From NCBI RefSeq assembly GCF_001677435.1, contig NZ_CP016268.1, positions 3,709,001 through 3,773,000 of the forward strand: DNA of 64,000 nucleotides, in the 5' to 3' direction. The notes below the pieces were generated by a model, which saw nothing but the letters and a program-made list of their open reading frames with translations, was not told where the DNA came from and searched no databases. Below are positions 35,343 to 45,213 of the stretch, one piece after another; within the stretch, counting starts at the first letter, position 1; each line of letters opens with the position of its first letter. A program made the translations under genes and the position numbers. The stretch is from Woeseia oceani. GTDB lineage: Bacteria > Pseudomonadota > Gammaproteobacteria > Steroidobacterales > Woeseiaceae.

Positions 35343-35723
35343 CTAGCACTCATCCGGATGCGGGTGCGGATACGCATCGCTGTCATCCTCACCCGGACGT
35401 TCGGTCAGGCACGCAAAGTCTTTTTCGATCAGCACTGTCAGCGCATGCCCATCCTGTGTACCGGCCGCCGATGTAGCGACGGCAACGTCGTCCGAGTTGA
35501 CCCAGCGTTCCACGGCCGGCTTCGGCGCCAGCACCCGAATTGCCCTGCCGTCGAAGGTCGCCGTGCAGGCAGCAAGGTCTGCAACGGCTTCGAGTCCGTA
35601 TTCCATAACGCCGCCGGCGGCAAAGTGAGTCTGTTCCACGACGCTCCCGGTCTTGCCGAACGCCTCGACTTCGCTGCGCGTAAGCCGCAGGCGCACCGAA
35701 TTACCGCGTATTCTTAGTTTCAT
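35343..35723 (-). CDS. DUF7009-like protein
   Basis: This 126-aa protein begins MKLRIRGNSVRLRLTRSEVE and ends with IEKDFACL and a run rich in Asp, Pro and His (EDDSDAYPHPHPDEC). That start and the FACL / D-A-Y-P-H-P ending match the small DUF7009-type proteins, which have no known function. The ending has a metal-binding look (three His, one Cys and many Asp in the last 15 residues), but that is only an impression. It has no signal peptide and is probably cytoplasmic. It stands alone, divergent from the histidine kinase gene. Confidence 0.75.
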   Translation of the reverse strand: MKLRIRGNSVRLRLTRSEVEAFGKTGSVVEQTHFAAGGVMEYGLEAVADLAACTATFDGRAIRVLAPKPAVERWVNSDDVAVATSAAGTQDGHALTVLIEKDFACLTERPGEDDSDAYPHPHPDEC

Positions 35724-35945
35724 TTGCGACCATTGACCTCGATGGCTGCGCTACCCGTTGGTAGCCGTAATGGTACCGGCTCGTCGCGCTGTATCGACTG
35801 TTCATTTCCGGCAGTTGCCGGCCGTTGTGCCGCGTGATAACTATTCTGCGGCGCTCGCAGTGTCTAATTGGCAAGAAAAGCCCTAATATGGTTGCAGGCA
35901 CGGCCTTTACCTGGTCCCTGCAAATCATCAGTGGACGGAGCACGA

Positions 35946-38780
35946 ATGCCGACTGACAGGAAATCGGCGGTACGAGACGAAACAGAACGCATCAGCGCAC
36001 TGCACCGTTACGCGTTGCTCGACACAGCGCCAGAGCAGAACTTCGAAGACATCGTTCGGCTTGCAACTGAGCTGTGCCACATGCCCACGGCCATGATCAG
36101 CCTGACGGACACCGACCGGCAGTGGTTCAAGAGTCGGGTCAATTTCGAACTCAGCGAAATTTCGCGAGATATCTCATTCTGCACACATGCCATTGAGTCC
36201 GATGGAGTCATGGAGGTCTGCGATACGCGCGCGGACACCCGCTTCGCGGAAAATCCGCTGGTCACTGGCCCACCGCACATCCGCTACTACGCCGGCGCGC
36301 CCCTGATCACTCAAGACGGACACAAACTCGGCTGCCTGTGCGTGGTCGATCAGAAGCCCCGCAAAATGGCAGCGCAACAGCAAGCCTCGTTGCAGGCACT
36401 GGCGCGCCAGGTCATCACCCAGATCGAACTTCGTCATTCAGTTCTGGAGGCAAAAAAAGCGGATGCAGCGCGGCAACTGTCGCAAACCTTCATGCGCGCG
36501 ACTATCGACTGCCTTAACGACCACATCGCCATCATCGACAAGCACGGCGAGATCATTTACGTGAACCGTGCCTGGTCCGGTTTCGCGAGCGCGACAAAGA
36601 ACGAGAATCTGACGCTGATCAGTGGCAATGCTCCGGGGGTCAACTATCTACAAGTGTGCGAAAGCGCTCTCGCAGCAGGCATCGACGAAGCTCAGCATGT
36701 CTTGAATGCGCTGCGGCAAATTGCGGGCGGTGACCGCCACCTGCAAGTCACCCTGGATTACCCCTGTGCTGGCCCGGATGGCTTGCGCTGGTTCAATGTC
36801 CAGGTATCGGCGTTTGGTGCCGGCGCTGACATCCATGCCGTTGTCGCATACCGCGACATCAGCAGGGAACGTGAGGCCCGAACAGGACTGCAGGCGTTGA
36901 ATGAATCGCTGGAACGGCGTATCGAAGAACGCACCGCCGACCTGCACCTCGCCAGCACAACTTTGCGGGACAGCGAAGAGCGCTTTCGATCAATGTTCGA
37001 GGGTGCCAGCGTGGCCTCAATCATCCTCGATACGAATGCGAGATTAACCGAGGTAAATCCGGCGTTCTCCAGCATGACGGGAACAAGCTTGAAAGCTGCC
37101 AGCGGACTGGCCATTGAACAGTTTGTCGATCCGGCAGACTGGGCGGACGTCGATAGCGCCTTGCGCAGAATAAGCACGGGCCAACTGCCCGGTTGCGAGC
37201 TCGAGTTTCGCTGCAAAACCAACGAAGGCCATCAATGGGTACTGGCCAGCCTGTCGGCGGTCAAAGGAGCGGACAACAAGGTTTCACAAATTGTCGCCTT
37301 TCTGCAAAGTCGCAGCGCACAACGCGAAGCCGAGTACCAGCGCGATAACTTCTTCAACCTGTCCATTGACATGTTGCTGGTTGCTCGCGCCGACGGGCGC
37401 ATAGTCCGGGCAAATCCGGCATGCGAAAAAATTCTGGGCTACACGCCGGAACAGATGACTCAAAAATCATTGCCCGATCTGGTCGCGCCAGAAGACCGGG
37501 ATGCCGGGGAACTCGGCCGCGCCGCGATGTTGAAAGGCGATTCGCTGGTCCTGTTCGACCTGCATTGCCTTGCGGCCAATGGGGAAATCAAGGATATCCG
37601 CTGGAATGCCTCGCCGTGGGTAGAAGAGGGATTGGTATTGGCCGTCGGCCGGGATGTAACCCGAATACGTGCCGCCGAACGCAACCTGAAACTGCACGAC
37701 AAGATGCTGACCCGGGCCGAGAAAATGGCCAGCATGGGCAGCTGGAACTGGCAAGTCCATGATGACCGGCTGATTGTTTCCACAGGCCTGCGACGAATCG
37801 CGGGTATAGGTCCGGCGGAACCCGTTCAATGCCTCGACGATCTGTTGCGCGCTGTCGAGAAAAGGGATCGCGGCATGGCCGAGGCGACTATTCGGGCAGT
37901 AATCACCGACGGTGCGTCGCGTATTGTGCGCTGCCGGATTCGCCGCGCGGATCACACCGTCCGTACAGTGCAGATGTACAACGACGTTGTGCGCGACGCG
38001 GATGGCAATGCTGTGGGCGTATCCGGTGCGTGTCTTGACGTGACAGAACTGCACGAGACTTTGGACCGGGTGCGCCGTTCCGAAGCCAGTCTGCGCACTC
38101 TCACCATGCGCCTGGAAGATATCCGCGACGACGAGCGGGCCACGATCTCACGTGAGATACACGATGAACTTGGGCAAATGCTCACAGCATTAAAAATTGA
38201 TATCGCCTTGCTCGAACGCGCTGCTGTGAACGAACGCAAGCCGCTGCCGAGCCGCAGGAAGCTGTCGCGTGCGCTGAAGTCCATGGAACAGTTGACCGAC
38301 AAGACCATAGACTCTGTCCGTCGAATCGCACGACAGCTACGACCGGACGGGCTGGACGAAGTTGGCCTGCTTCCCGCTCTTGAATGGCACATAAAAGAGT
38401 TCGAGAAACGCACCGGAATACGTTGCTCGTTCGGTTACCCGCAGCAGCAACCCGAATTCGATGCCAGAACTCGTTCAACGCTGTACCGGATTGCACAAGA
38501 GGCAATGACCAACACAGCGCGTCATGCTGGCGCGGATCGAATCGACATTCAGCTACGAACAGATAACGGTCAAGTTGAATTGAGCATTTGTGACAATGGC
38601 TGTGGCATGGATGCCGGAATCGTGGACGGTATCCGGTCCATTGGCATACTCGGTATGCGCGAGCGAGCCGCCATGGCTGGCGGCAGCTTTGAAATCGGTA
38701 ACAACGGCGAACGCGGCACGCGAGTATCGGTCAGTGTTCCTCTGGCTGGCCACACGATGACCAGCGGCGGCGATGTATGA
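35946..38780 (+). CDS. GAF/multi-PAS sensor histidine kinase (NarX-like HisKA_3)
   Basis: The ATG at 35946 follows GGACGGAG; the product is 944 aa. The N-terminal 165 residues form a GAF domain (RYALLDTAPEQNFEDIVRLA, CTHAIES, YYAGAPLITQDGHKLGCLCV). About four PAS-type domains follow, near residues 180-310, 335-460, 465-590 and 595-705, the second after a short coiled coil. The kinase core is of the HisKA_3 type: H739 in TISREIHDELGQML is the phosphorylated residue. The ATPase domain has IAQEAMTNTARHAGA (N box), CDNGCGMD and GILGMRERAAMAGG. There are no transmembrane helices, so it is a cytoplasmic sensor. The stop overlaps the response-regulator start (ATGA), so the two form a coupled two-component system. 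Confidence 0.93.
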   Translation: MPTDRKSAVRDETERISALHRYALLDTAPEQNFEDIVRLATELCHMPTAMISLTDTDRQWFKSRVNFELSEISRDISFCTHAIESDGVMEVCDTRADTRFAENPLVTGPPHIRYYAGAPLITQDGHKLGCLCVVDQKPRKMAAQQQASLQALARQVITQIELRHSVLEAKKADAARQLSQTFMRATIDCLNDHIAIIDKHGEIIYVNRAWSGFASATKNENLTLISGNAPGVNYLQVCESALAAGIDEAQHVLNALRQIAGGDRHLQVTLDYPCAGPDGLRWFNVQVSAFGAGADIHAVVAYRDISREREARTGLQALNESLERRIEERTADLHLASTTLRDSEERFRSMFEGASVASIILDTNARLTEVNPAFSSMTGTSLKAASGLAIEQFVDPADWADVDSALRRISTGQLPGCELEFRCKTNEGHQWVLASLSAVKGADNKVSQIVAFLQSRSAQREAEYQRDNFFNLSIDMLLVARADGRIVRANPACEKILGYTPEQMTQKSLPDLVAPEDRDAGELGRAAMLKGDSLVLFDLHCLAANGEIKDIRWNASPWVEEGLVLAVGRDVTRIRAAERNLKLHDKMLTRAEKMASMGSWNWQVHDDRLIVSTGLRRIAGIGPAEPVQCLDDLLRAVEKRDRGMAEATIRAVITDGASRIVRCRIRRADHTVRTVQMYNDVVRDADGNAVGVSGACLDVTELHETLDRVRRSEASLRTLTMRLEDIRDDERATISREIHDELGQMLTALKIDIALLERAAVNERKPLPSRRKLSRALKSMEQLTDKTIDSVRRIARQLRPDGLDEVGLLPALEWHIKEFEKRTGIRCSFGYPQQQPEFDARTRSTLYRIAQEAMTNTARHAGADRIDIQLRTDNGQVELSICDNGCGMDAGIVDGIRSIGILGMRERAAMAGGSFEIGNNGERGTRVSVSVPLAGHTMTSGGDV

Positions 38781-39403
38781 TCAGAATACTGATCGCCGAC
38801 GACCATGCACTGATACGCGAAGGTCTCGTCAAAGTGTTTGACTCGGAACCCGATATGACTGTTGTTGCAGCGGCCAGCGATGCACCGACCGCCATTGAAT
38901 ACGCAATGACACACGCCACAGACATTGTGATACTGGACGTGAATATGCCTGGCACAAGCGGCATCGAAGCACTGCAGAAATTGCGAAATACCCGGCCGGG
39001 CCTGCCGGTCCTGATGCTGAGTATGTTGCCGGAGCGCAATTACGCCATGCGCTTGCTGGACGAGGGAGCCTCTGGCTTCGTCTCCAAAGAGAGCGCCGCT
39101 GACGAGATTGTCGATGCAGTCCGGCAAGTCATGGCGGGCAACAAATACCTAAGCCCGGCGCTTGCGGCGGAGATAACTGGCAACCACAAGATTCCCGCAG
39201 AACCGCACTCGCAGCTATCCCGTCGCGAGTTTCAGGTGCTGCGACTTATCGCATCGGGCAGCGGAACACGCAACATTGCCGAGCAGCTGGATCTCAGTAT
39301 CAATACCGTCGCCACCTACCGGCGACGCATACTGGCAAAACTGGACCTGAAATCCGATGTGGAGGTAACGCGCTTCGCGATCGAGCATCACCTGCTCGAT
39401 TAG
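38777..39403 (+). CDS. NarL/FixJ-family response regulator
   Basis: The 208-aa protein has a receiver domain with acidic pocket D8-D9, phosphoacceptor D54 (VILDVNMPG) and the switch residues in LMLSMLPE and SKES. A LuxR-type helix-turn-helix follows in the last 65 residues (LSRREFQVLRLIASGSGTRN, IAEQLDLSINTVATYRRRIL). It is the partner of the kinase encoded just upstream, with which it overlaps by 4 bases. It is convergent with the RND efflux genes (31 bases apart), but convergence does not imply that it controls them. Target genes are unknown. Confidence 0.93.
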   Translation: MIRILIADDHALIREGLVKVFDSEPDMTVVAAASDAPTAIEYAMTHATDIVILDVNMPGTSGIEALQKLRNTRPGLPVLMLSMLPERNYAMRLLDEGASGFVSKESAADEIVDAVRQVMAGNKYLSPALAAEITGNHKIPAEPHSQLSRREFQVLRLIASGSGTRNIAEQLDLSINTVATYRRRILAKLDLKSDVEVTRFAIEHHLLD

Positions 39404-39433
39404 GCAGGGCCATTTCAGCGGTAATTTCCGTCC

Positions 39434-40822
39434 CTACCAACCGCCGCCCAAGGCGCGATACAGATCCACCGTTGCCTGCAACTGGGCGAGCTGTGCTTCG
39501 ACCTGTTCCTGTTCAACCTGGCGTAATTGCCGTTCGACATCCAGCAACTCGAGATAACCGATGCGCCCGACATCGTAGCGGGCAGTCGATATTCTGTAGG
39601 CATTTTCCAATGCCGCTACCCTGTCCTGCTGCGCCGCGCGCACCTCGGCAGTCGATGCGACCAGGCCCAGTGCGTTCAGAGTCTCCTGGAAAGCGAGCTG
39701 TACCGTACCGGCATAGCTGGCCGCCGCAGCCTCGGTTGCGGCTGTGGCACTGTCGACCTGTGCCCCGATCTCGCGCAAGCGGGTCAGTGGCATGGAGGTC
39801 GCAACGGCCGCATTCCAACTGCGCGAACCCTCGGCATCCAGCGTATCGAAGCTGGTCGACAAGCCGCCAAAAAAGCCACCGACTGACAACCGCGGAAAAT
39901 AGCCGGCCTTGGCGACGCCGATGCGAGCATTGGCAGCAATCAAACGCTGCTCGGCGGCAATGACATCGGGACGTCGCGCCAGCATGTCCGACGGCAAGTC
40001 CATCGGTACAGGCGGTGCCTCGGGCAGAGCGAAAGCGGAAAGGTCCTGCGGTGATACCCAGCCGGCAAACATAGCCTCCGGCGTCACCCCGCGCAGCACC
40101 GCCAGGGCAGTCAGTGCCTGACGCCGGCTTTCGCGCAAGACGGGTAACTGTGCCGCGACAGCGGCGGTCTCGCTGCGCGCCTGCTCATAGTCATACGGCG
40201 AAATCAGGCCGCTGTCCAAACGCAGCTTCTGCAATTGTTCGTTGTCCGTACGCGTCTCGTGCAACCGGGTCAGCAACGCCAGTTGCCGGTCCAGTGCCAG
40301 CGCCTGGAAATAGACTTGCGCAACACTGGCTGCCAGTGACGAGCGTACGCCGTGCATGACCGCTGTATCCGCCGCAAGATCAGCCATCGCAGCTTCATTC
40401 GCGCGTCGAATCCTGCCCCAGATATCGAATTCATAGTTGACCACTTCGAGGCCACCACGGAACTCTGTATCGGGCGAGGTCGGCAGCGGGAATGATGCAT
40501 TGCCACTGTTCTTGTTGCGCGTCGCATCCAGGGCAAGGTTCACGCCGGGGTAAAGAGCCGAACGGCTCTGCCGCAAGGCGGCCGCGGCGATATCCGCGTT
40601 CGCAATCGCCACTTTCAGGTCGTTATTGTGCGCCAGGCTTTCTTCGATATAGGCCGTAAGCTCTGCATCGCCGAACTGCCCCCACCAGGTATCGAGGTAG
40701 CCGGTATCAGCAACCGGTTGTTGCCAGTCGTCGGGTAGTTGGCTGACAGGTTGCTGGTAATCCGGACCTACCGCACACCCACTCAGCACAAACAATGGCA
40801 GCAGAGCGATGAACTTAATCAT
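39434..40822 (-). CDS. RND efflux outer-membrane channel lipoprotein (NodT/OprM type)
   Basis: The 462-aa product has the lipobox LSGCAVGPDY and the two repeated outer-membrane-factor halves with their long helices (AYIEESLAHNNDLKVAIAN, EQARSETAAVAAQLPVLR). Between them lies the domain with DMLARRPDVIAAEQRLIAAN and IGVAKAGYFPRLSVGGFFG, a run diagnostic of the NodT/OprM family. It is the outer-membrane exit duct of the pump encoded by the two genes upstream. Its ATG overlaps the end of the pump gene by 8 bases. It is the last gene of the operon and is convergent with the response regulator gene. Confidence 0.94.
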   Translation of the reverse strand: MIKFIALLPLFVLSGCAVGPDYQQPVSQLPDDWQQPVADTGYLDTWWGQFGDAELTAYIEESLAHNNDLKVAIANADIAAAALRQSRSALYPGVNLALDATRNKNSGNASFPLPTSPDTEFRGGLEVVNYEFDIWGRIRRANEAAMADLAADTAVMHGVRSSLAASVAQVYFQALALDRQLALLTRLHETRTDNEQLQKLRLDSGLISPYDYEQARSETAAVAAQLPVLRESRRQALTALAVLRGVTPEAMFAGWVSPQDLSAFALPEAPPVPMDLPSDMLARRPDVIAAEQRLIAANARIGVAKAGYFPRLSVGGFFGGLSTSFDTLDAEGSRSWNAAVATSMPLTRLREIGAQVDSATAATEAAAASYAGTVQLAFQETLNALGLVASTAEVRAAQQDRVAALENAYRISTARYDVGRIGYLELLDVERQLRQVEQEQVEAQLAQLQATVDLYRALGGGW

Positions 40823-43800
40823 GAGCCACCCCCAGCTTCGCCGGCAGTTCCGGCGCGACCTTTGGCTTGCGCTGCTTGCTGATCAGGCGGAAGAACAACG
40901 GCACAAAAAAGATCGCCAGGAACGTCGCCGCCAACATGCCGCCCATGACACCGGTACCCACTGATTTGCGCGCGGCGGCACCCGCGCCACTGGAAAACGC
41001 CAGCGGGACAACACCCAGTATAAAGGCCATTGAGGTCATCAGTATGGGTCGAAACCGCAACCGGGCCGCTTCCAGAGCGGCGTCATAACCGGACAAGCCT
41101 TCCTGCTTCTTCAACATGGCAAATTCAACGATCAGGATTGCGTTCTTCGCGGCCAGACCCAACAGGGTAACGAGACCTATTTGAAAATAGACATCGTTAG
41201 TCATGCCGCGTAACCACACGGCGACCAACGCGCCGAACGTACCGAACGGCAGCGCCATCAGCACAGAGAAAGGCAAGGTCCAGCGCTCATACTGTGCCGC
41301 AAGAATCAGGAAGACCATGACGGCCGCCAGCAGCAGCGCAATGCTGCCGGCACCGCTCGATTGCTTTTCCTGATACGACGCGCCGTACCACTCAAAGGTG
41401 TAGCCGGCCGGAAGGATCTCCCCGAGTATCTGCTCTACCCGTTCAATTGCCTGCCCGGAACTGACGCCCGGCATACCGCTACCGAACACTTTTGCCGCGG
41501 GCAGATTGTTGAATCGATCCTGGGTGTCCGGTCCTGACGAATAGTTGATGGTCGCGAGCGACGACAAGGGAATCTGCTGACCGCTGGCCGAGCGCACATA
41601 CACATTGCCAATATCACCCGGGCGCTGCCGATAATCGGGATGGGCTGACATCAACACCTGCCAGGTACGACCGTACTTGTTGAAGTCATTGACGTAGTAC
41701 GTCCCCATTGTGCCGGACAAGGTGTTGAACAATGAATCGATCGGTACTCCCAGCACCTTCGCTTTCTCGCGGTCTATCGCTACGTCGATCTGCGGTGCGT
41801 TGGCCCGCCACAAGGTTGCGACGTTCATCAACAAGGGGTCCATGTTGGCTTGTTGCACGAATTGCTGCGTGACGGCACTTAAACCGGCGGGATCACTGTC
41901 GCCACGATTCTGGATATACAGCTCGAAGCCGCCCGCAGCGCCGAGGCCGAATATGGGTGGTGGATTAAAGGCCAGCACCAGTCCATCCCGGATATGGCCG
42001 GTCTTCATGTACAGCTCATTGACCAGTTCGGCCGCCGTGGTTTCGCGTTCGTCCCAATCGACCTGCGTGACGAATATGGTGGCCGCACTGTTGCGGAAAC
42101 CACCGCCCAGCATGTCGAAGCCGGTAAAGGCCACGGCGGTTTTGTTCGCAGGGTTGGACAGCACCTGATCGATGACTTCCTGGACAACCGCGTCAGTGCG
42201 TTCCAGCGTGGCACCATCCGGCAACATGACGGCCGCGATGTAAAAGCCCTGATCTTCGTCCGGCACCAGGGAACCCGGAGTTGCCTTCCAGAGTCCTGCG
42301 GTAATCAATACCATGCCGCCGAACAACAACAGCCCGACTGCGGCTCTTTTCATCATCCACGCCACACCGGCTGTGTAACGTCGGGTCAGACGGGCGAACT
42401 GGCGATTGAACCAGCGGAAAAATCGTCCAGGCTGCGGCTGTGTGCCTTGCAACAAAGCGACACACAGCGCCGGCGTCAGGGTCAGTGCGACAATTCCGGA
42501 AATGGCCACCGAGAATGAAATTGCGATAGCAAATTGGCGGTACAACTCGCCTGCAAGCCCACCCAGAAACGCAATGGGGACGAACACGGCAATCAGGACC
42601 AGGACAATGGCTATAACCGGACCGGTCACCTCCTGCATGGCCTGGATAGCGGCGTCGTAGGCGGATTTCTTTTGCTCGTGCATGATGCGTTCGACATTCT
42701 CCAGAACGACGATGGCATCGTCGACCACAATGCCAATGGCCAGCACCATGCCGAACAAGGTCAGTGTATTGATTGAGAAGCCCAGCATTTGCAAGCCGGC
42801 AAATGTACCGATCAGGGAAACCGGAACGGCGACCGACGGAATCAGGGTAGCTCGCCAGTTCTGCAGGAACAGGTAGACCACCAGAAATACCAGGATCATC
42901 GCCTCAACGAGCGTCTTCGCAACTTCCCGGATGGATACCTCGACGAACCGGGTGGTGTTGTACACAACACTGGCTTCCAAGCCCTGCGGAAAATCCTTTG
43001 AGAGTTCGGCAACCACCTCGGATACCTCATCGGCAACCGCCAATGCGTTGGTCCCGGGCTGCAGGAATATACCGACCAGCGTGGCCGACTGGCCGTTGAC
43101 CCTGCCGATGAATTCGTAATCGCGTGATCCCAGGGTAACGTCGGCAACGTCTTTCAGGCGCAGGATGGAGCCGTCCGCTTCGGTGCGCAGGACGATATTT
43201 TCGAACTCCGCTACGTCGCTCAAACGCCCTTTGCTGGTGATCGTGTAGACCAGGTCCTGACCGGTGGGTGAAGGCGGTTGACCGACTTTGCCGGGTGCGA
43301 ACTGTGCGTTCTGTTCTCGCACCGCGCCGGCAACATCATCGGGTGTAAGGTTCAGGCGAGTCAGGCGATCCGGCTTCAGCCAGATACGCATGGCGTAGTC
43401 TTTGGCACCGAATATTTGGACCCCGGTCGTGCCCGGCGTGCGTTTCAGGCGGTCGAGGACATTCATCGTGACGTAATTGCTGATGTATAAATCGTCCAAC
43501 GCGCCGTCAGTAGAACGGAAGGCGATCACCTGCAAAAACGACGAAGAACTCTTTTGGACGGTTACACCCTGGCGACGAACCTCCTCCGGCAAGCGGGCTT
43601 CGGCCTGCTTCACGCGGTTATTGACATCAAGCTCGGCTTTGTCGGCGTCGGCGCCAATGTCGAAGGTCACGTAAATCTCAACCACACCGTTCGAGGTGGA
43701 GGTTGAGTTCATGTAGAGCATGCGCTCGACGCCATTGATCTGATTTTCCAGCGGCGCGGCGACGGTTTTCTCAATGACTTCGGCAGAAGCGCCCGGATAG

Positions 43801-43946
43801 ACCGCGCGCACCATGACCACGGGAGGGGCAATTTCCGGGTACTGCGCAACGGGCAATTGGCGTATCGAGGCCAGACCGGCGATAACGATAAAAGCCGAGA
43901 TCACCGTCGCGAAGATGGGGCGATCGATAAAGAAGCGAGACATCAT
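40815..43946 (-). CDS. RND inner-membrane efflux transporter (AcrB/MexB, HAE1 type)
   Basis: The 1043-aa product has the full HAE1 architecture: RFFIDRPIFATVISAFIVIAG, then a large porter loop, helices 2-6 with GIVVDDAIVVLENVER (the proton-relay Asp-Asp), a second loop, then helices 7-12 (VTLLGLAAKNAILIVEFA). The porter-domain runs AQYPEIAPPVV, GAKDYAMRIWL, GTNALAV and SGSGAVAS-like GAGAAARKSVGTGVM match multidrug pumps rather than heavy-metal RND pumps. It pumps out drugs, bile-like compounds or solvents using the proton gradient. The gene starts 10 bases after the adaptor gene and overlaps the outer-membrane channel gene. Confidence 0.95.
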   Translation of the reverse strand: MMSRFFIDRPIFATVISAFIVIAGLASIRQLPVAQYPEIAPPVVMVRAVYPGASAEVIEKTVAAPLENQINGVERMLYMNSTSTSNGVVEIYVTFDIGADADKAELDVNNRVKQAEARLPEEVRRQGVTVQKSSSSFLQVIAFRSTDGALDDLYISNYVTMNVLDRLKRTPGTTGVQIFGAKDYAMRIWLKPDRLTRLNLTPDDVAGAVREQNAQFAPGKVGQPPSPTGQDLVYTITSKGRLSDVAEFENIVLRTEADGSILRLKDVADVTLGSRDYEFIGRVNGQSATLVGIFLQPGTNALAVADEVSEVVAELSKDFPQGLEASVVYNTTRFVEVSIREVAKTLVEAMILVFLVVYLFLQNWRATLIPSVAVPVSLIGTFAGLQMLGFSINTLTLFGMVLAIGIVVDDAIVVLENVERIMHEQKKSAYDAAIQAMQEVTGPVIAIVLVLIAVFVPIAFLGGLAGELYRQFAIAISFSVAISGIVALTLTPALCVALLQGTQPQPGRFFRWFNRQFARLTRRYTAGVAWMMKRAAVGLLLFGGMVLITAGLWKATPGSLVPDEDQGFYIAAVMLPDGATLERTDAVVQEVIDQVLSNPANKTAVAFTGFDMLGGGFRNSAATIFVTQVDWDERETTAAELVNELYMKTGHIRDGLVLAFNPPPIFGLGAAGGFELYIQNRGDSDPAGLSAVTQQFVQQANMDPLLMNVATLWRANAPQIDVAIDREKAKVLGVPIDSLFNTLSGTMGTYYVNDFNKYGRTWQVLMSAHPDYRQRPGDIGNVYVRSASGQQIPLSSLATINYSSGPDTQDRFNNLPAAKVFGSGMPGVSSGQAIERVEQILGEILPAGYTFEWYGASYQEKQSSGAGSIALLLAAVMVFLILAAQYERWTLPFSVLMALPFGTFGALVAVWLRGMTNDVYFQIGLVTLLGLAAKNAILIVEFAMLKKQEGLSGYDAALEAARLRFRPILMTSMAFILGVVPLAFSSGAGAAARKSVGTGVMGGMLAATFLAIFFVPLFFRLISKQRKPKVAPELPAKLGVAHD

Positions 43947-43956
43947 TAGGCAATCC

Positions 43957-45132
43957 TCAGTGCGCGTCAGCGACGGCTGGCATGGAGGTATCGATGACGG
44001 TCACCGCGGCACCCGGCGCGAGCTTGACGAAATTGTCGACGATGACCCGTTCGCCCGCTTGCAAGCCGGAGGTGATGAGCCACATCTGGCTGCCATCTTC
44101 GGTCAGCCAATCACCAACGGTGACCGGGCGAATTTCGGCGATAGCTTGTTGCTGTTCATTTTCCCCGAGCACGAAAACAAACTTGCCCTGCGGGCCGTCC
44201 AGGACGGCTTTCTGCGGGACGGCTATCGCGTTGGGGCGTTCGGCGCCGGTCACCCGGACACGCACAAACTGACCGGCCTTCAGGCGCTGATCCGAATTGT
44301 CGAATCGCGCCCGTACGTTGTAGGTGCCGGTCGCGTCATCGATCCGGGCGGCCGTGAAATTGATGCGACCGACGCGATCAAACTCCGAGCCGTCCGCGAG
44401 CACGATACGCACTTCGAGTTTGTCGTCGTCCGGGTTCTCCATGGCGCCACTGGCGAGCTCTGTTTGTTGTTGCAGCCATTCGTTCTCGGATATTGAGAAG
44501 TGAATGTCGATAGGGTCGAGCTGCACCAGGGTTGTCAGGCGGCTGTCGGTGCCAGCCGTTACCAAAGCGCCTTCGAACTTTTCGGCGAGCCCGGTGATGC
44601 CGTCGATTGGCGAACGGACGTCGGTGTAGCCCAGCTGAATACGGGCATCCCGCAGGGCAGCTTCGGCCTGCATGACGGTCGCTGCCGCCAGCGCCTCGTC
44701 GGAACTGGCGTCGTCGAGTTCTTTGGCGCTGACAGCATTCGCTGCAACCAACGGTTTCAGCCGCGCATGTTCCCGCGCCGCCCGTGCGTGTTCGGCCCGC
44801 GCACGCGCCAGATCGGCTTCCGCGGCTGCCGCGCGCGCTTCAAAAGGCAATCGGTCCAGGCGAAACAAGGGGTCGCCGGCACGTACGGCAGCACCTTCCT
44901 GGTACAAGCGCTGTTCCACGATGCCGGTCACCCGGGCATGCACTTCGACTTCGCGCGACCCCATCGTGCGGCCGACGTATTCACGTTCGACGGGGACGCT
45001 GTGTGGCTGCACACTGACGACAGACACCGCCGGTGGTGGGTAAGCGGCCATTTCCTGAGCATTACCGGAGCACCCGAGCTGAATCAGAGCAATCAAGGAA
45101 AACAATAATAAAAACAGCGTATTAGGTTGCAT
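43957..45132 (-). CDS. RND periplasmic adaptor lipoprotein (AcrA/MexA type)
   Basis: The ATG at 45132 follows GGAG and opens a lipoprotein signal (FLLLFSLIALIQLGC). Longer in-frame starts up to 45990 are antisense to the tetR gene and are discarded. The 391-aa protein contains the membrane-fusion motifs VEVHARVTGIVEQRLYQEGA, VRAGDPLFRLD, a long helical hairpin (ARARAEHARAAREHARLKPL), LGYTDVRSPIDGITG and AIAVPQKAVLDGPQGKFVFV. It bridges the inner-membrane pump and the outer-membrane channel. It is the first gene of the operon, under the promoter and operator at 45184-45222. Confidence 0.95.
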   Translation of the reverse strand: MQPNTLFLLLFSLIALIQLGCSGNAQEMAAYPPPAVSVVSVQPHSVPVEREYVGRTMGSREVEVHARVTGIVEQRLYQEGAAVRAGDPLFRLDRLPFEARAAAAEADLARARAEHARAAREHARLKPLVAANAVSAKELDDASSDEALAAATVMQAEAALRDARIQLGYTDVRSPIDGITGLAEKFEGALVTAGTDSRLTTLVQLDPIDIHFSISENEWLQQQTELASGAMENPDDDKLEVRIVLADGSEFDRVGRINFTAARIDDATGTYNVRARFDNSDQRLKAGQFVRVRVTGAERPNAIAVPQKAVLDGPQGKFVFVLGENEQQQAIAEIRPVTVGDWLTEDGSQMWLITSGLQAGERVIVDNFVKLAPGAAVTVIDTSMPAVADAH

Positions 45133-45183
45133 TGGGACTCCAACGGGTGGCACCGGCAGTAAGTTATTCTTCGAGGGCGCGGA

Positions 45184-45213
45184 AATATACATACATTCAT
45201 GTATGTTTGTAAA
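45184..45213 (-). promoter_or_regulatory. Promoter of the RND efflux operon
   Basis: Read on the minus strand, TTTACA (complement of 45208-45213) and TATATT (complement of 45184-45189) are separated by 18 bases. The palindromic operator at 45189-45206 sits in that spacer, so a bound repressor would block RNA polymerase directly. The promoter lies about 52 bases before the adaptor start codon. Confidence 0.75.
45189..45206. promoter_or_regulatory. AcrR/TetR-like operator palindrome
   Basis: ACATACAT-TC-ATGTATGT is a perfect inverted repeat with 8-base arms. It closely resembles the known E. coli AcrR operator, which also contains TACATACATT and ATGTATGT arms. A second short perfect palindrome, ACATTAATGT, lies at 45213-45222 on the side of the divergent tetR gene and may be a further half or accessory site. 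Confidence 0.85.

Noticed and set aside
38777-40822. Response regulator as the local controller of the efflux operon
   Set aside because: The genes are convergent and the efflux operon already has its own divergent TetR repressor and operator at its other end.
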